In this document: in pieces, positions 8,102 to 16,671 of the stretch
Position numbering within the stretch: position 1 is the stretch's first letter
How the letters are laid out: each line of letters begins with the position of its first letter
Made by a program: the position numbers and the translations under genes
The notes under the pieces: model-generated
What the model was told of the DNA's origin: nothing
What the model saw: only the letters and a program-made list of their open reading frames with translations
The model's database searches: none
Origin: Paenibacillus allorhizosphaerae
GTDB taxonomy: Bacteria > Bacillota > Bacilli > Paenibacillales > NBRC-103111
Assembly: GCF_910594985.1 (NCBI RefSeq)
Contig: NZ_CAJVCE010000020.1
Location: 62,001 to 126,000, forward strand
DNA length: 64,000 nucleotides
Direction: 5' to 3'

Positions 8102-9280
8102 TTACGCATTTGCCGCCACCGCGGGCACCCTCCACATCATATCGCCGCAAGCTTTCGCTTCCAGAATGGCCGTCAACGCCTGCGCCGCGCCTTCTTTGCA
8201 GCGGGCGGATTTTGCATTTTGCTTCATCCGAAATAACACGGAACGGTTTTCAATGATGTCCTGCAGCTGCATGGTCAGTTCGGCGGCGCTATGCGCCTCC
8301 ACCGCCGCTCCGATCCGAATCAAGTAGCGCGCATTATCCTGCTCCTGCCCGGGAATCGGCTTGTAGAGCAGCATCGGCAGCTCAAGCGCCAACGCTTCGG
8401 ATACGGTAAGCCCGCCCGGCTTCGTTACGATCAGATCGGACAAAGCCATCAGCTCGTGCACATAGTCGACAAATCCGGTGATCATCACCCGGTGCGGCAT
8501 GTCGGCCGTGCTCAGCTCTTCTTCGAGACGCTGCCGCAGCTTATCGTTCCGGCCGCAGACGATAATGAACTGCACCGGACAAGGAAACCGGATCTCGCGA
8601 AGGATCGAGGCGAATTGTTTGCCGATCAGTCCGTGCCCCCCTCCCATGACGAGCACAGTCGGCATCAGGCGATTCAAGCCGAACTTCTCGCGAAGCGCCG
8701 CCCGATCATAGGATTGGGTAAAGGGGAGCCGGATCGGAATGCCGGTCACTACGATGCGATCCCCGGAAACCCGGTGCCGAAGCAGCGCCTGCTTGACGTG
8801 CTCGGCCCCCACGATATACCGGTCGGTGAGCGGGTGAATCCAGTAGCTGTGATCCGTAAAATCCGTGATCACCGTTGCCGTCGTCACATCCGCCAAGCCC
8901 TTCATCTTCAAGTAAGACATCGCCGCGGCGGCGCCGGGGAACGTGCTTACGACTTCCGTCGGCTGAACCTCCTTCAGCAGTTCGACCATGCGATCCGCGC
9001 TGAACGTTCGCATCCGTTTGAACCAGCCCGAGAGCGTATTATCGTCGCGCGTCTTGCGGTACAAGAACCCGTAGACCGAAGGCAGACTTTTCACCCATTG
9101 CATGAAACAATATTTGCCGACAACATGCATGTACGGGTGGGTCCATTCCAAGAAGTCGACTACCTTCACTTCCATTTCAGGGCGATGATGCCGAGCCGCT
9201 TCCACTATCGCTTGCGCGGCCTTATTATGCCCGTCGCCGAGCGCCCCGGTGAGAATCAGCAATTTCCCTTTCGTCTGCAT
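8102..9280 (-). CDS. MGDG-synthase/UgtP-like glycosyltransferase
   Basis: The 392-residue protein belongs to the family of processive diacylglycerol glucosyltransferases and MurG-like enzymes. The N-terminal domain starts LLILTGALGDGHNKAAQAI, the signature that contacts the lipid acceptor. The C-terminal domain has VLVMGGGHGLIGKQ and the donor-binding stretch TKPGGLTVSEALALELPML. It should transfer sugar from a UDP-sugar to diacylglycerol or a related lipid at the inner membrane face. The start ATG shares one base with the stop codon of the upstream PAP2 gene (TAATG), and AAAGGAG lies before it. A 234-bp gap holding no gene follows to the left. Confidence 0.85.
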   Translation of the reverse strand: MQTKGKLLILTGALGDGHNKAAQAIVEAARHHRPEMEVKVVDFLEWTHPYMHVVGKYCFMQWVKSLPSVYGFLYRKTRDDNTLSGWFKRMRTFSADRMVELLKEVQPTEVVSTFPGAAAAMSYLKMKGLADVTTATVITDFTDHSYWIHPLTDRYIVGAEHVKQALLRHRVSGDRIVVTGIPIRLPFTQSYDRAALREKFGLNRLMPTVLVMGGGHGLIGKQFASILREIRFPCPVQFIIVCGRNDKLRQRLEEELSTADMPHRVMITGFVDYVHELMALSDLIVTKPGGLTVSEALALELPMLLYKPIPGQEQDNARYLIRIGAAVEAHSAAELTMQLQDIIENRSVLFRMKQNAKSARCKEGAAQALTAILEAKACGDMMWRVPAVAANA

Positions 9281-9951
9281 TATTTTAGGCTCCTTTCCAA
9301 TGTTCCATACGGAGCGCCGGAAACCAGCGGTTTGCCGGGCCATACGGCTTGAACTCGTTTCACGGCATAGATGACGCCTTCCGCAACCAAGACGGCTCCC
9401 ACAATATCGAATAAAACGTGCTGTTTCATAAACTGGGTTGAGGCGATAATGAGCAAAGACATTATGGTTACGGATGTAACGTAGAGCCGCGGAATATTCG
9501 CTGCCTGCAAATACGTTCTCATCATGAGGTACGAAGTAAGTACGTGCGTGCTCGGAAAGCAGTTATAGGGCTGATCCGAACGGTATACAAACTGAACGAG
9601 CTGCAGCAGCGGGTCATCCCCGCCCAGCACCGGACGCGCAACGTACGTCTGGTACACCGCATAAACTCCGTAGCACACAAGCAATCCGACATTGAATTGA
9701 ATGACCGTGCTGTAATACGCTTCGCGATTTTTATAGGCCAAGTACAGGAAAGCGGCGAAAAGAAACAAGTACCAGCCGAGGTAAGGCAGCACAAACCATT
9801 TGATAAAAGGAATTTGCCGATCGAAGTCGGTGACCAGACTATATGTCTTCTCTCCTGCACGGTTAAGTTGCGTGTAAATGAGCCCCAACACGGGAATCGA
9901 TAAAAGCAAACATAAAGATAACAAGTACGATTTCAAAGACGTTACTTTCAT
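9280..9951 (-). CDS. PAP2-superfamily membrane phosphatase
   Basis: The 223-residue protein has about six membrane helices. Two of the three phosphatase motifs are clear: NCFPSTHVLTSYL (PSxH motif) and STQFMKQHVLFDIVGA (SxxxxxHxxxD motif). The first, lysine-containing motif is weak. The arrangement is like inositol phosphorylceramide synthase-related and undecaprenyl-diphosphatase-like PAP2 proteins. Coupling to a diacylglycerol glycosyltransferase suggests a role in lipid-phosphate turnover that supplies or recycles diacylglycerol. GGAGGAA lies 6 nt before the ATG. Confidence 0.85.
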   Translation of the reverse strand: MKVTSLKSYLLSLCLLLSIPVLGLIYTQLNRAGEKTYSLVTDFDRQIPFIKWFVLPYLGWYLFLFAAFLYLAYKNREAYYSTVIQFNVGLLVCYGVYAVYQTYVARPVLGGDDPLLQLVQFVYRSDQPYNCFPSTHVLTSYLMMRTYLQAANIPRLYVTSVTIMSLLIIASTQFMKQHVLFDIVGAVLVAEGVIYAVKRVQAVWPGKPLVSGAPYGTLERSLK

Positions 9952-10321
9952 TGGATCTTCCTCCTGCCAGTGAAGATTTCCGCGCTGCCGTCTGTTGCCT
10001 AAAGCGACCCGGTTTCTCTGTTAATTCCATCATAGAGGAGATCGAAAATGATCGACACGCACTTTGGTAGTAAATTGGATTAGACAATAGTCCGAACGTT
10101 ACCTAGACCTAAGGCTAAGTAAAGGGATACACGCCGTATCTAAATTGCGCCCGGAATGTACATTTACCACTAAGAGAGGCCAACCTATCATCCTTGAACC
10201 GTTACTCGTGCGATGATGCGTACGGCGAATGAGCATGATCATGCCGAAAATGAACGGGCTACAGCTGAACCGTGGCTCTCCGCGGTACCGGCCTCCCCCT
10301 GCGATCAAACCCGTCATCTCA
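9952..10321. other. Intergenic region, nothing recognised
   Basis: About 370 bp of divergent spacer precede the amidoligase promoter. One ATG with a good Shine-Dalgarno at about 10048 runs only 11 codons. No regulator site or hairpin was convincing. Confidence 0.5.
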
Positions 10322-10350
10322 TTGTCATAACGGAAATTATTGGGTATAAT
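10322..10350 (+). promoter_or_regulatory. Sigma-A promoter for the amidoligase gene
   Basis: TTGTCA (10322-10327) and TATAAT (10345-10350) are separated by exactly 17 bp. The transcript would have a leader of about 130 nt before the amidoligase start. Confidence 0.75.
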
Positions 10351-10389
10351 GGCCGCAACAGATGCGCTAAGCGTGAGGAGGAAAAAGCC

Positions 10390-10416
10390 TTGACTCCAGA
10401 AAAAATCCCCCGCTAA
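10390..10416 (+). CDS. Possible leader peptide before amidoligase
   Basis: GAGGAGG precedes a TTG-started frame of eight residues (MTPEKIPR) that stops inside a GC-rich hairpin (CCCCG/CGGGG around 10408-10424) followed by CCCTCTTTT. The arrangement resembles a translated leader with an attenuator, but it could be chance. Confidence 0.25.
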   Translation: MTPEKIPR

Positions 10417-10486
10417 GCCCGGGGTCCGCCCCCTCTTTTCGTTGGTTTGGCAAAAAATCAATGAAAAGAGAAGGTGGGAACAAACG

Positions 10487-11395
10487 ATGTGGCCAAGCGA
10501 AGTGAAATGGAATGAGTTGCAATTTGGGGTGGAAATCGAGTTCGTCGGCGGTGCGCCGGAAGAAGTGGAGTTGCTGCCGGGCTGGATCATGGCGCTGGAT
10601 GAGCAGCAAACGGATGAAGCCGGCCGGGAATCGGGCAGCGAGCTGAAGCCGCCTCCGATTCGCTGGGAACAGCGGGAGCAAATACGGGAAATGCTGAACC
10701 GGCTGAAAGCGCAAAACACACAGGCCAATTGGAGCTGCGGACTGCATGTGCATGTCGGCCTGGAGAAGTGGGACGAGGCGATCGTCAAGCCGCTGCTCGA
10801 AGCTTCGCTGCTGTATCAGGATGCGCTGCGATCGATATTGCAGACGAGCGAGCATCGCCTCATCTTCTGCCCTCCAGTTACGCAGGAGATGCTGGAGCGA
10901 TTCGAAGCGAGCCCCGGTCCGCATGCGCTTCGCCATCGCGGTCGGCCCCAATCCCACCGCTGCGGCATTAACGCAGCTTCCTGGTTCGATTGGGGTACGG
11001 TGGAAATCCGCTATGCGAACGGCTCTCTGGATTACGAAGAAGTGATCCGCACCATCGAGCTATGCCTGCGCTTCGTCGCCGCCGTAGGCGCCGGACGAAA
11101 GCTGCCCTCCGAGCCGAGCGAGCTGGCTTCCGCGCTTGGCGCACCCGCCGGTGGCTATCCGCCCCCAGCGCCTGCTCCGCAATGGCACAAGGAACGAATG
11201 TGGCTGGAGGACGCGCTCATTCCGGCGATCGCCCCTCAAGTCGAGCGGCTTTTGCCGGACAGTGAAATTCTTCATATATTACCGGTTGAGGGCGGGATAT
11301 TGGTTGCAGCGGAAAAGCCGGACGGGACGCTTAGCAAATTTATTTTTCGGCCGTCCGTATCCGGCTGGGCTCATGTCCGAAGCATACAGGACTAA
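10487..11395 (+). CDS. Amidoligase-family protein (glutamine-synthetase-like fold)
   Basis: The 302-residue protein carries the features of the amidoligase_2 family, ATP-dependent carboxylate-amine ligases related to COOH-NH2 ligases. FGVEIEFVG holds Glu16 and Glu18, SGSELKPP holds Glu52, CGLHVHVG holds His87 and His89, and WFDWGTVEIRYANGSLDYEE holds Glu173 and Arg175. These residues would bind Mg-ATP. The family is predicted to modify peptides or cell-wall components through amide bonds; the partner is unknown here. No signal peptide is present. A strong promoter and terminator bracket the gene, so it is monocistronic. Confidence 0.85.
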   Translation: MWPSEVKWNELQFGVEIEFVGGAPEEVELLPGWIMALDEQQTDEAGRESGSELKPPPIRWEQREQIREMLNRLKAQNTQANWSCGLHVHVGLEKWDEAIVKPLLEASLLYQDALRSILQTSEHRLIFCPPVTQEMLERFEASPGPHALRHRGRPQSHRCGINAASWFDWGTVEIRYANGSLDYEEVIRTIELCLRFVAAVGAGRKLPSEPSELASALGAPAGGYPPPAPAPQWHKERMWLEDALIPAIAPQVERLLPDSEILHILPVEGGILVAAEKPDGTLSKFIFRPSVSGWAHVRSIQD

Positions 11396-11806
11396 CGGCG
11401 CCAAAGCATCGAATGGATGCAGCCGGCGAGTATCTTCGTCGATCGGAACCGGCCCGGAGGACCTGTCCAAACATGAGCGATGGACAAAAGTCGACAATAT
11501 TGTTCAAAACCTTTTACCGTAGCAAAGCGTCAGAAAAGAGGCCTCGGCGTACCGATAAGGTACGTCCGAGGCCTCTTTGGTTCGTGTTCCATTCGAGTGC
11601 GGAACAACCGCAAAAACTTGCAACCGAGCCGAAACGACCGTTCACATCGTCGTTCCAAAGCAGCGCAGCCGGCAGACGAGATTCAGCGACCGCTTCGCTG
11701 TACGAACGTGCGCCCGGGTATTCGCGGCAGCAGCGTGTTTGGCACGCTGCGTATTGCCGCGCTTGCTACAGGGTCCACCGGTTCCCGCGCTGTGCTGCGC
11801 TCCGAG
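11396..11806. other. Intergenic region between convergent genes
   Basis: Apart from the terminator at 11535-11578, I see nothing in these 411 bp. Several long frames cross the region on the plus strand, but they are shadows of the GC-rich glcF gene. Confidence 0.5.
11535..11578 (+). terminator. Long-stem terminator
   Basis: AGAGGCCTCGG (11537-11547) pairs with CCGAGGCCTCT (11566-11576). An inner CGTACC/GGTACG stem and TTT follow. It ends the amidoligase transcript and may also act on the convergent glcF. Confidence 0.8.
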
Positions 11807-13186
11807 CTACTGCTCGCCCCGCTCCTCCACCGCTTCCGCGAGGAAATCAACGAGGTGCATCGCTTCCATCGTACCGCTCTTTCCGTGCCGGTGTACGCCC
11901 CACTTCATCTGCAGCAAACAGCCGGGATTCGCGGTCAAAATGACCTGCGCCTGCGTCTTCTCCACGTGCTCCATCTTGTGATCGAGCACGTCGGCGGACA
12001 TTTGCGGCTGCGTCAAGTTATAAATGCCGGCCGAGCCGCAGCAGCGATCGGCGCCTTGCAGCTCCTGCAGCTTGACGCCGGGCATCGCGCCGATCAACTG
12101 CCGCGGCGGCGAGGACACGCGCATGACGTTGCGCAAGTGGCACGAGTCCTGGTACGTCGCGGTCACCGCTCCGCCCCGGGCGTGCAGCGGCTTCAGCGGC
12201 AGCGGACGGCCTTCCGCCAGCAGCTCGGAGACGTCGCGCACGCGGGCGGCGAAGCCCGCAGCCGCGTCATCGCCGGGAAGGAGGTGGTCCGCCTCCTTCA
12301 AGCTGGCGCCGCAGCCGCCGGCATTGCTCGCGACGAAGTCGACGCGAGCCGCCCCGAAGGCTGCGATGTTCTGCCGCGCCAGCCGGCGGGCACTGCCTGC
12401 CTCACCGGCGTGCGCGTGCAGCGCGCCGCAGCATGTCTGCGAGGTCGGGATCGCGACCTCGTAGCCGGCCAGGCGGAGCAGCTTGACCGTGTTCACGTTC
12501 GTTTCCGTGAACAGCACATCCATGATGCAGCCGCGGAACAGGCCGACCCGGCCGAGGCTTTCGCCTACGGCAGGGATGACCAGCATCGGCTGCGCATCCG
12601 CTCCCGCCTGCTCCCAGCGTGCGGGCAGGCCGTGCTTTTGCCACTGGCGGATGACGCCGTCGCTTGACGCTTCCGGCAGCACCGCTTCCATCTCCCGCAT
12701 ATGCGACGGGAACAAGTTCATGACCCCCAGCTTGCGCGTTATTTTCCGCAGCCCGCTGACCTGATACAGCTTCAGCAAGCCTCCGAGCGCCCGCATCCGG
12801 CCGTGGTGCGGGAACAAGCCTTCCATAAACAAGCCGCGCAGCTGCTTGACCGGCCACTTGTGAACAGCCACTTCCGCGATGGACTCCCTCGTTTGTTCGA
12901 TCAACTGACCGTACTTCACATCCGACGGGCATGCCGGTTCGCAAGCGCGGCAGCCGAGGCACAGATCCATCTGCGATTGGAACAGCGCATCAGGCTCCAT
13001 TTTGCCGTCGTACACGGCTTTCATGAGCGCAATCCGCCCGCGCGGCGAAGCCGCCTCCAGCCCTGTTTCCTGGAACGTCGGACAGGCCGTCTGGCAAAAG
13101 CCGCAGCGCATGCAGTTCGTCAGCTGGTCGGAGTCGAGCGTCAGCTTCAGCCGTTCCGCCAGCTGTTTCGGATCAGCCGTTGCCAT
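11807..13186 (-). CDS. glcF: Glycolate oxidase iron-sulfur subunit
   Basis: The N-terminus holds two 4Fe-4S motifs, CMRCGFCQTACP (Cys25, 28, 31, 35) and CLGCRACEPACP (Cys76, 79, 82, 86). Two CCG domains follow, seen as QTCCGALHAHAG and DRCCGSAGIYNL. This is the GlcF layout, and it passes electrons from the flavoprotein GlcD to the respiratory chain. The product is about 459 residues from the ATG at 13186; an in-frame GTG at 13195 is an alternative. It overlaps the end of glcD, so the two are co-translated. No third subunit (GlcE) is present, as is usual in bacilli. Confidence 0.93.
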   Translation of the reverse strand: MATADPKQLAERLKLTLDSDQLTNCMRCGFCQTACPTFQETGLEAASPRGRIALMKAVYDGKMEPDALFQSQMDLCLGCRACEPACPSDVKYGQLIEQTRESIAEVAVHKWPVKQLRGLFMEGLFPHHGRMRALGGLLKLYQVSGLRKITRKLGVMNLFPSHMREMEAVLPEASSDGVIRQWQKHGLPARWEQAGADAQPMLVIPAVGESLGRVGLFRGCIMDVLFTETNVNTVKLLRLAGYEVAIPTSQTCCGALHAHAGEAGSARRLARQNIAAFGAARVDFVASNAGGCGASLKEADHLLPGDDAAAGFAARVRDVSELLAEGRPLPLKPLHARGGAVTATYQDSCHLRNVMRVSSPPRQLIGAMPGVKLQELQGADRCCGSAGIYNLTQPQMSADVLDHKMEHVEKTQAQVILTANPGCLLQMKWGVHRHGKSGTMEAMHLVDFLAEAVEERGEQ

Positions 13187-14663
13187 CGGATTCACCCGCT
13201 TTCGTTCCGGCCGCAGCCTGTTCCTGCTCCAGCTCCTGCGCCGCTGCCGCTTCAGGCGCCGTAAAGACGATCCGTTTGCGCGTCTCGGCGAACAGCTTCC
13301 CGGGATTCAGCAGTCCGTCCGGGTCAAACGCGGCTTTCAACCGCTTCATAATGTCGATGCCCGAAGCGCCGACCTTCCATTCCAAATAAGGCGCCTTCAC
13401 ATGGCCGACCCCGTGCTCGCCGGTAATCGTGCCTCCCATCCGGATCGCCGCATCGAAAATTTCCTCGAACGCTTTCTCCACTCGGTGAATTTCTTCCGGA
13501 TCGCGGGCATCCGTCATCGCCGTCGGATGCAGGTTCCCGTCGCCTGCATGCCCGAAGGTACAAATCTGTACGTCGTATTTGCCGGCGATCCGCTGGATCT
13601 CGAGCACCATATCGGCGATTCGCGAACGCGGCACCGTCGCATCTTCAAGTATCGTCGTCGGCCGCAACCGGGACAACGCCGCCAGCGCGCTGCGCCGCGC
13701 TTCCATAACTTTCGCGCCTTCCTCCGGAGTCGCCGCCACCTTCACCTGGATCGCTCCGGCGTTCGTACAGATTTGCTCGATAAGCTGCAAATCTTTCTCT
13801 ACCTGCGATTCCTCGCCATCCTGTTCGATAGCCAATATCGCCTCGGCATCGACCGGCAGCCCGATTTTCGCATAATCCTCTACGACCTTGATCGTCGCCT
13901 GATCCATGAACTCCAGCGTACACGGCGTAATCCTGTTGGCTATAATTTGCGATACCGTTCTTGCCGCAGACGGAAGATCGGCGAAAACCGCGACCATCGC
14001 CCGGCGGTATTCCGGCTTCGGCACAAGCTTCACGGTCGCTTCCGTCAGTACGGCAAGCGTCCCGCCGGAGCCGACGAGCAGTCTCGTCAAGTCGTAGCCT
14101 GCCACATCCTTCACCAGCTTGCCACCCGTTCGCAGGATGTCTCCATTCGCGAGCACCGCTTCGAGCCCGATTACGTAATCTTTGGTCGTGCCGTACTTCA
14201 ACCCGCGCAAGCCGCCCGCGCCGAGCGCGATATTGCCGCCCATCGTACATATAATCATGCTGCTCGGGTCCGGCGGGTAGAACAATCCCGTCTCCTCGAC
14301 AGCGGTATGAAACTGCTTCGTATTAAGTCCGGTCTGGAACGTCGCCGTCAAGTTGTCCTGATCGATCTCGATCAACCGGTTCATGCGCGTCATCACCATC
14401 ACCAGGCCGCCATGCAGCGGCACGACGCCGGCGCACAGGTTGCTGCCGGCTCCGCGGGTGACGACCGGAATTTTATGCGCTGCGCATACTTTCATAATGG
14501 CCGATACTTCCTCCGTAGACGCAGGAAAAATAACGCCGTCCGGCATCGACTGATAAAGCGGCGTCGCGTCGTAGCTATAGGACACGAGCGATTCGGCGTC
14601 GTCGCGGAACCAACGCTCCCCGACGATGGCGCTCAACTGCGCCCGTACAGGCTGTGCTAACAA
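13173..14663 (-). CDS. glcD: Glycolate oxidase FAD subunit
   Basis: This 496-residue FAD-linked oxidase starts at a TTG with GGAGG 7 nt upstream. The PCMH-type FAD domain has IPVVTRGAGSNLCAGVVPL, MGGNIALGAGGLRGLKYGTTKDYV and GYDLTRLLVGSGGTLAVLTEATVKL. The C-terminal cap has TFGHAGDGNLHPT and TGEHGVGHVKAPYL. It oxidises glycolate (or D-lactate, since the family overlaps) to the 2-oxo acid, feeding glcF. The last 40 or so residues (AAAAQELEQEQAAA) are a low-complexity tail. A GntR regulator lies divergently upstream. Confidence 0.93.
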   Translation of the reverse strand: MLAQPVRAQLSAIVGERWFRDDAESLVSYSYDATPLYQSMPDGVIFPASTEEVSAIMKVCAAHKIPVVTRGAGSNLCAGVVPLHGGLVMVMTRMNRLIEIDQDNLTATFQTGLNTKQFHTAVEETGLFYPPDPSSMIICTMGGNIALGAGGLRGLKYGTTKDYVIGLEAVLANGDILRTGGKLVKDVAGYDLTRLLVGSGGTLAVLTEATVKLVPKPEYRRAMVAVFADLPSAARTVSQIIANRITPCTLEFMDQATIKVVEDYAKIGLPVDAEAILAIEQDGEESQVEKDLQLIEQICTNAGAIQVKVAATPEEGAKVMEARRSALAALSRLRPTTILEDATVPRSRIADMVLEIQRIAGKYDVQICTFGHAGDGNLHPTAMTDARDPEEIHRVEKAFEEIFDAAIRMGGTITGEHGVGHVKAPYLEWKVGASGIDIMKRLKAAFDPDGLLNPGKLFAETRKRIVFTAPEAAAAQELEQEQAAAGTKAGESDGNG

Positions 14664-14795
14664 TCCAATCCCTCCAAGCCGATTGTATACCCGGAAAGCC
14701 GCGACGAACGGAAAGGCATCCCGAATTACGGCAACGCCTTATTGTATCAGAACACAACGGCTGTCCGATCGTATCGTCTGCGATACCGAATATTA

Positions 14796-14818
14796 ATCAG
14801 GTCATCTGATGACTTGAT
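14796..14818. promoter_or_regulatory. Palindromic operator between glcDF and its GntR regulator
   Basis: Arms ATCAGGTCATC (14796-14806) and GATGACTTGAT (14808-14818) are inverted repeats with 10 of 11 pairs matching, around a single central T. FadR-subfamily GntR regulators bind short palindromes of this form, and the site lies in the divergent spacer. A TATAAT for the regulator lies at 14845-14850. Confidence 0.7.
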
Positions 14819-14911
14819 TATAGCATTGCCCCTCATGCATCGTCTATAATTTTCATATACCGACATGGTACAATAACCGTAACTTAGGAATGAACGATGG
14901 GAGAAGCCGTG

Positions 14912-15592
14912 ATGATCCGCAAAGCATACGAAGTGATTGCCGACACCTTACGCGATAAAATCATACAAGGCGAATGGGCGGTAGGTTCGAGGCTGCCTTC
15001 CGTCGAGCAGCTTGCCGCGCTTCACGGCGTCGGCCGGTCTACGATCCGCGAAGCGTTAATGTCGTTAAAAGCCCACGGGTGGATCGATGTGAGGCATGGC
15101 GGGGGGACGTTCGTTTTGAAGGACAGCGACGGATTTCAGATCGAAGCGCCGGAGATCGGCAACGTGGAGCAGCTCAAACAGTGGCTCGAGCTGCGTTATA
15201 TTTTGGAGACCGAGAGCGCGGCAATGGCCGCAGCGCGCAGAACGGAAGAGCAGGTGGCGGAAATGACGAATGTGATCACGGAGATGATGACGTTATCGGA
15301 GGAAGCGGCGCTGGAGGAAAGCGATATCCGTTTTCACCTCGCGCTTGCACGGGCTTCCGGCAACGAGCTGCTTACGCGGACGCTCGAGACGTTATTTTTG
15401 ACCATGGGCCCAGTCATGAGGGAAAGCCGAAGACTATGGCTGTTCGCCGAACAAAGCGAGGCTGCCCGCTTGTCCGATGAGCACTCGGCGATCGTGGAAG
15501 CGGTCCGGTTCGGCAATGCCGCCGCAGCGAGAAAACGTATGGCCACGCATCTTCGCAAAGTGGAACGCGTGCTCGACAAGCTCAAGTATTGA
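14912..15592 (+). CDS. FadR-subfamily GntR regulator, probably of glcDF
   Basis: The N-terminal winged helix (about 1-70) has GSRLPSVEQLAALHGVGRSTIREALMSL and RHGGGTFV, typical of GntR. The C-terminal FCD ligand domain has LRYILETESAAMAA, DIRFHLALARASGNELL and DEHSAIVEAV, with the conserved Asp and His metal ligands. The regulator is divergent from glycolate oxidase, like GlcC or LldR, so glycolate or lactate is the likely effector. ATG 14912 with GGGAGA upstream is preferred over an ATG at 14897. It gives 226 residues. Confidence 0.88.
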   Translation: MIRKAYEVIADTLRDKIIQGEWAVGSRLPSVEQLAALHGVGRSTIREALMSLKAHGWIDVRHGGGTFVLKDSDGFQIEAPEIGNVEQLKQWLELRYILETESAAMAAARRTEEQVAEMTNVITEMMTLSEEAALEESDIRFHLALARASGNELLTRTLETLFLTMGPVMRESRRLWLFAEQSEAARLSDEHSAIVEAVRFGNAAAARKRMATHLRKVERVLDKLKY

Positions 15593-15614
15593 TACACTTC
15601 GGCCGCGGGATCAT

Positions 15615-15923
15615 TCAAGGCGTTTTGAGCCACTCGCACGAATCCGCGCAAGAACAAAGCGCCTGCTTCACCGAACACCACGATCTTTTGGCGTAATAAA
15701 TCGGGAGATCCTGCTCCTTGGCCTGCTGCTTGATCACTTTGGTCAGGTTGTGATTGACGTAATCGGTCAGTACCAGTACGGCGTCCACTTTCTCGGGAAT
15801 GCCTTTGCGGGTCATCTGGCATTTCCGGCCGGACATATGCAATACTTCGTCAATTCCGAGACCTGCCAAATGCTCCGGGATGTTCCCCAAATGATCCGCT
15901 CCCACAATCAACAACGACGCCAT
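15615..15923 (-). CDS. DUF2325-domain protein under Fur-like control
   Basis: The 102-residue protein fits the DUF2325 family: MASLLIVGADHLGNIPEHLAGLG at the start, GRKCQ, then VDAVLVLTDYVNHNLTKVIKQQAKEQDLPIYYAKRSWCSVKQAL. It reads like a Rossmann-type half-domain. Cysteines at about 35, 83, 90 and 92 and nearby His residues could bind metal. GGAGGG lies before the ATG. Two Fur-like boxes directly upstream point to iron or another metal as the controlling signal. Biochemical function of the family is unknown. Confidence 0.85.
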   Translation of the reverse strand: MASLLIVGADHLGNIPEHLAGLGIDEVLHMSGRKCQMTRKGIPEKVDAVLVLTDYVNHNLTKVIKQQAKEQDLPIYYAKRSWCSVKQALCSCADSCEWLKTP

Positions 15924-15944
15924 ATATGAATACCCTCCCTAATT

Positions 15945-15988
15945 GATAACGTTTCTCATTATCTAAATGATAATGGTTATCATTATCA
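15945..15988 (-). promoter_or_regulatory. Two tandem Fur-family boxes
   Basis: GATAATGGTTATCATTATC (15969-15987) matches the classical 19-bp Fur box at 17 positions. GATAACGTTTCTCATTATC (15945-15963) matches at 15. Both lie within 65 bp upstream of the DUF2325 start. Zur and PerR boxes are related, so the exact metal sensor is inferred. Confidence 0.8.
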
Positions 15989-16170
15989 AAGTCAATTTCT
16001 AAATGTCCTCCATTTTTAATTCCCCCCGTTTGCGTTTATCCGCATACAAAAAACAGGTTAACCGGCAACTACCGACTGACCTGTTTTATGGAGAATCCAA
16101 GAAATGTTTGCTTGTACGGAAGCCACAACTGTTCTCCATCTCGCCCGCAATGAGCATGATACCAATTCCT

Positions 16171-16671
16171 TTACCGTACTTGCTTAATGCTTTCATATTG
16201 AATATATTTCTTCAACCAATCAATATCCTGACTTTTATAACAGTCAAGCAGCTTTCGTTTTTTTCTTAGTATGGTTTTATCTAATTTCATATCGGAGGTA
16301 TCGAATACGTAGAAATTTTTTTGAACCAATGCGTGAACAAGATTGGATATAACTTGGTGCTGCGTATGCCCATATTCACCTTCTAAGTTATGGGTGACAA
16401 GTTTTTCAATCGGTTTGCGTGCGAGAACCTCTGTTAATTGTGACGTTAACCGCGGGCGATCGAAATCACCGTCCCATTTATCTGGATACTCCCACATTTC
16501 ATACTCCGCATTCACTTTCTTCATCACCTTCTCAAACTCCTTGCGCCTTACCTTGTTGTCACCGTTTGTTACACAAATGACCAACCAGCCGTTCTCTTGT
16601 ATGAGCTGTGTCCCGCCAAATATCGTTTCATCATCCGGATGCGCAACAATCATAATTTTATTGTAGTTCAT
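16171..16671 (-). CDS. PIG-L-family deacetylase
   Basis: The 166-residue protein has the LmbE/PIG-L zinc motif AHPDDE near its start (residues 10-15) and the second metal site GEYGHTQHQ at about 99-107. The family removes acetyl groups from N-acetylglucosaminyl conjugates, including bacillithiol and mycothiol precursors and secondary metabolites. It is shorter than BshB-type enzymes (usually 220 or more residues). The start codon overlaps the end of the upstream glycosyltransferase by 4 nt, so both probably act on one pathway. Base composition is visibly AT-richer than the surroundings. Confidence 0.85.
   Translation of the reverse strand: MNYNKIMIVAHPDDETIFGGTQLIQENGWLVICVTNGDNKVRRKEFEKVMKKVNAEYEMWEYPDKWDGDFDRPRLTSQLTEVLARKPIEKLVTHNLEGEYGHTQHQVISNLVHALVQKNFYVFDTSDMKLDKTILRKKRKLLDCYKSQDIDWLKKYIQYESIKQVR

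Noticed and set aside
11480-12667. A 395-codon plus-strand frame opposite glcF
   Set aside because: Begins in an intergenic terminator region and continues antisense to glcF; no ribosome binding site.
13002-14660. A 552-codon open frame on the plus strand opposite glcD
   Set aside because: It is an antisense shadow of the GC-rich glcD gene; the product is Arg/His-rich with no domain and no ribosome binding site.
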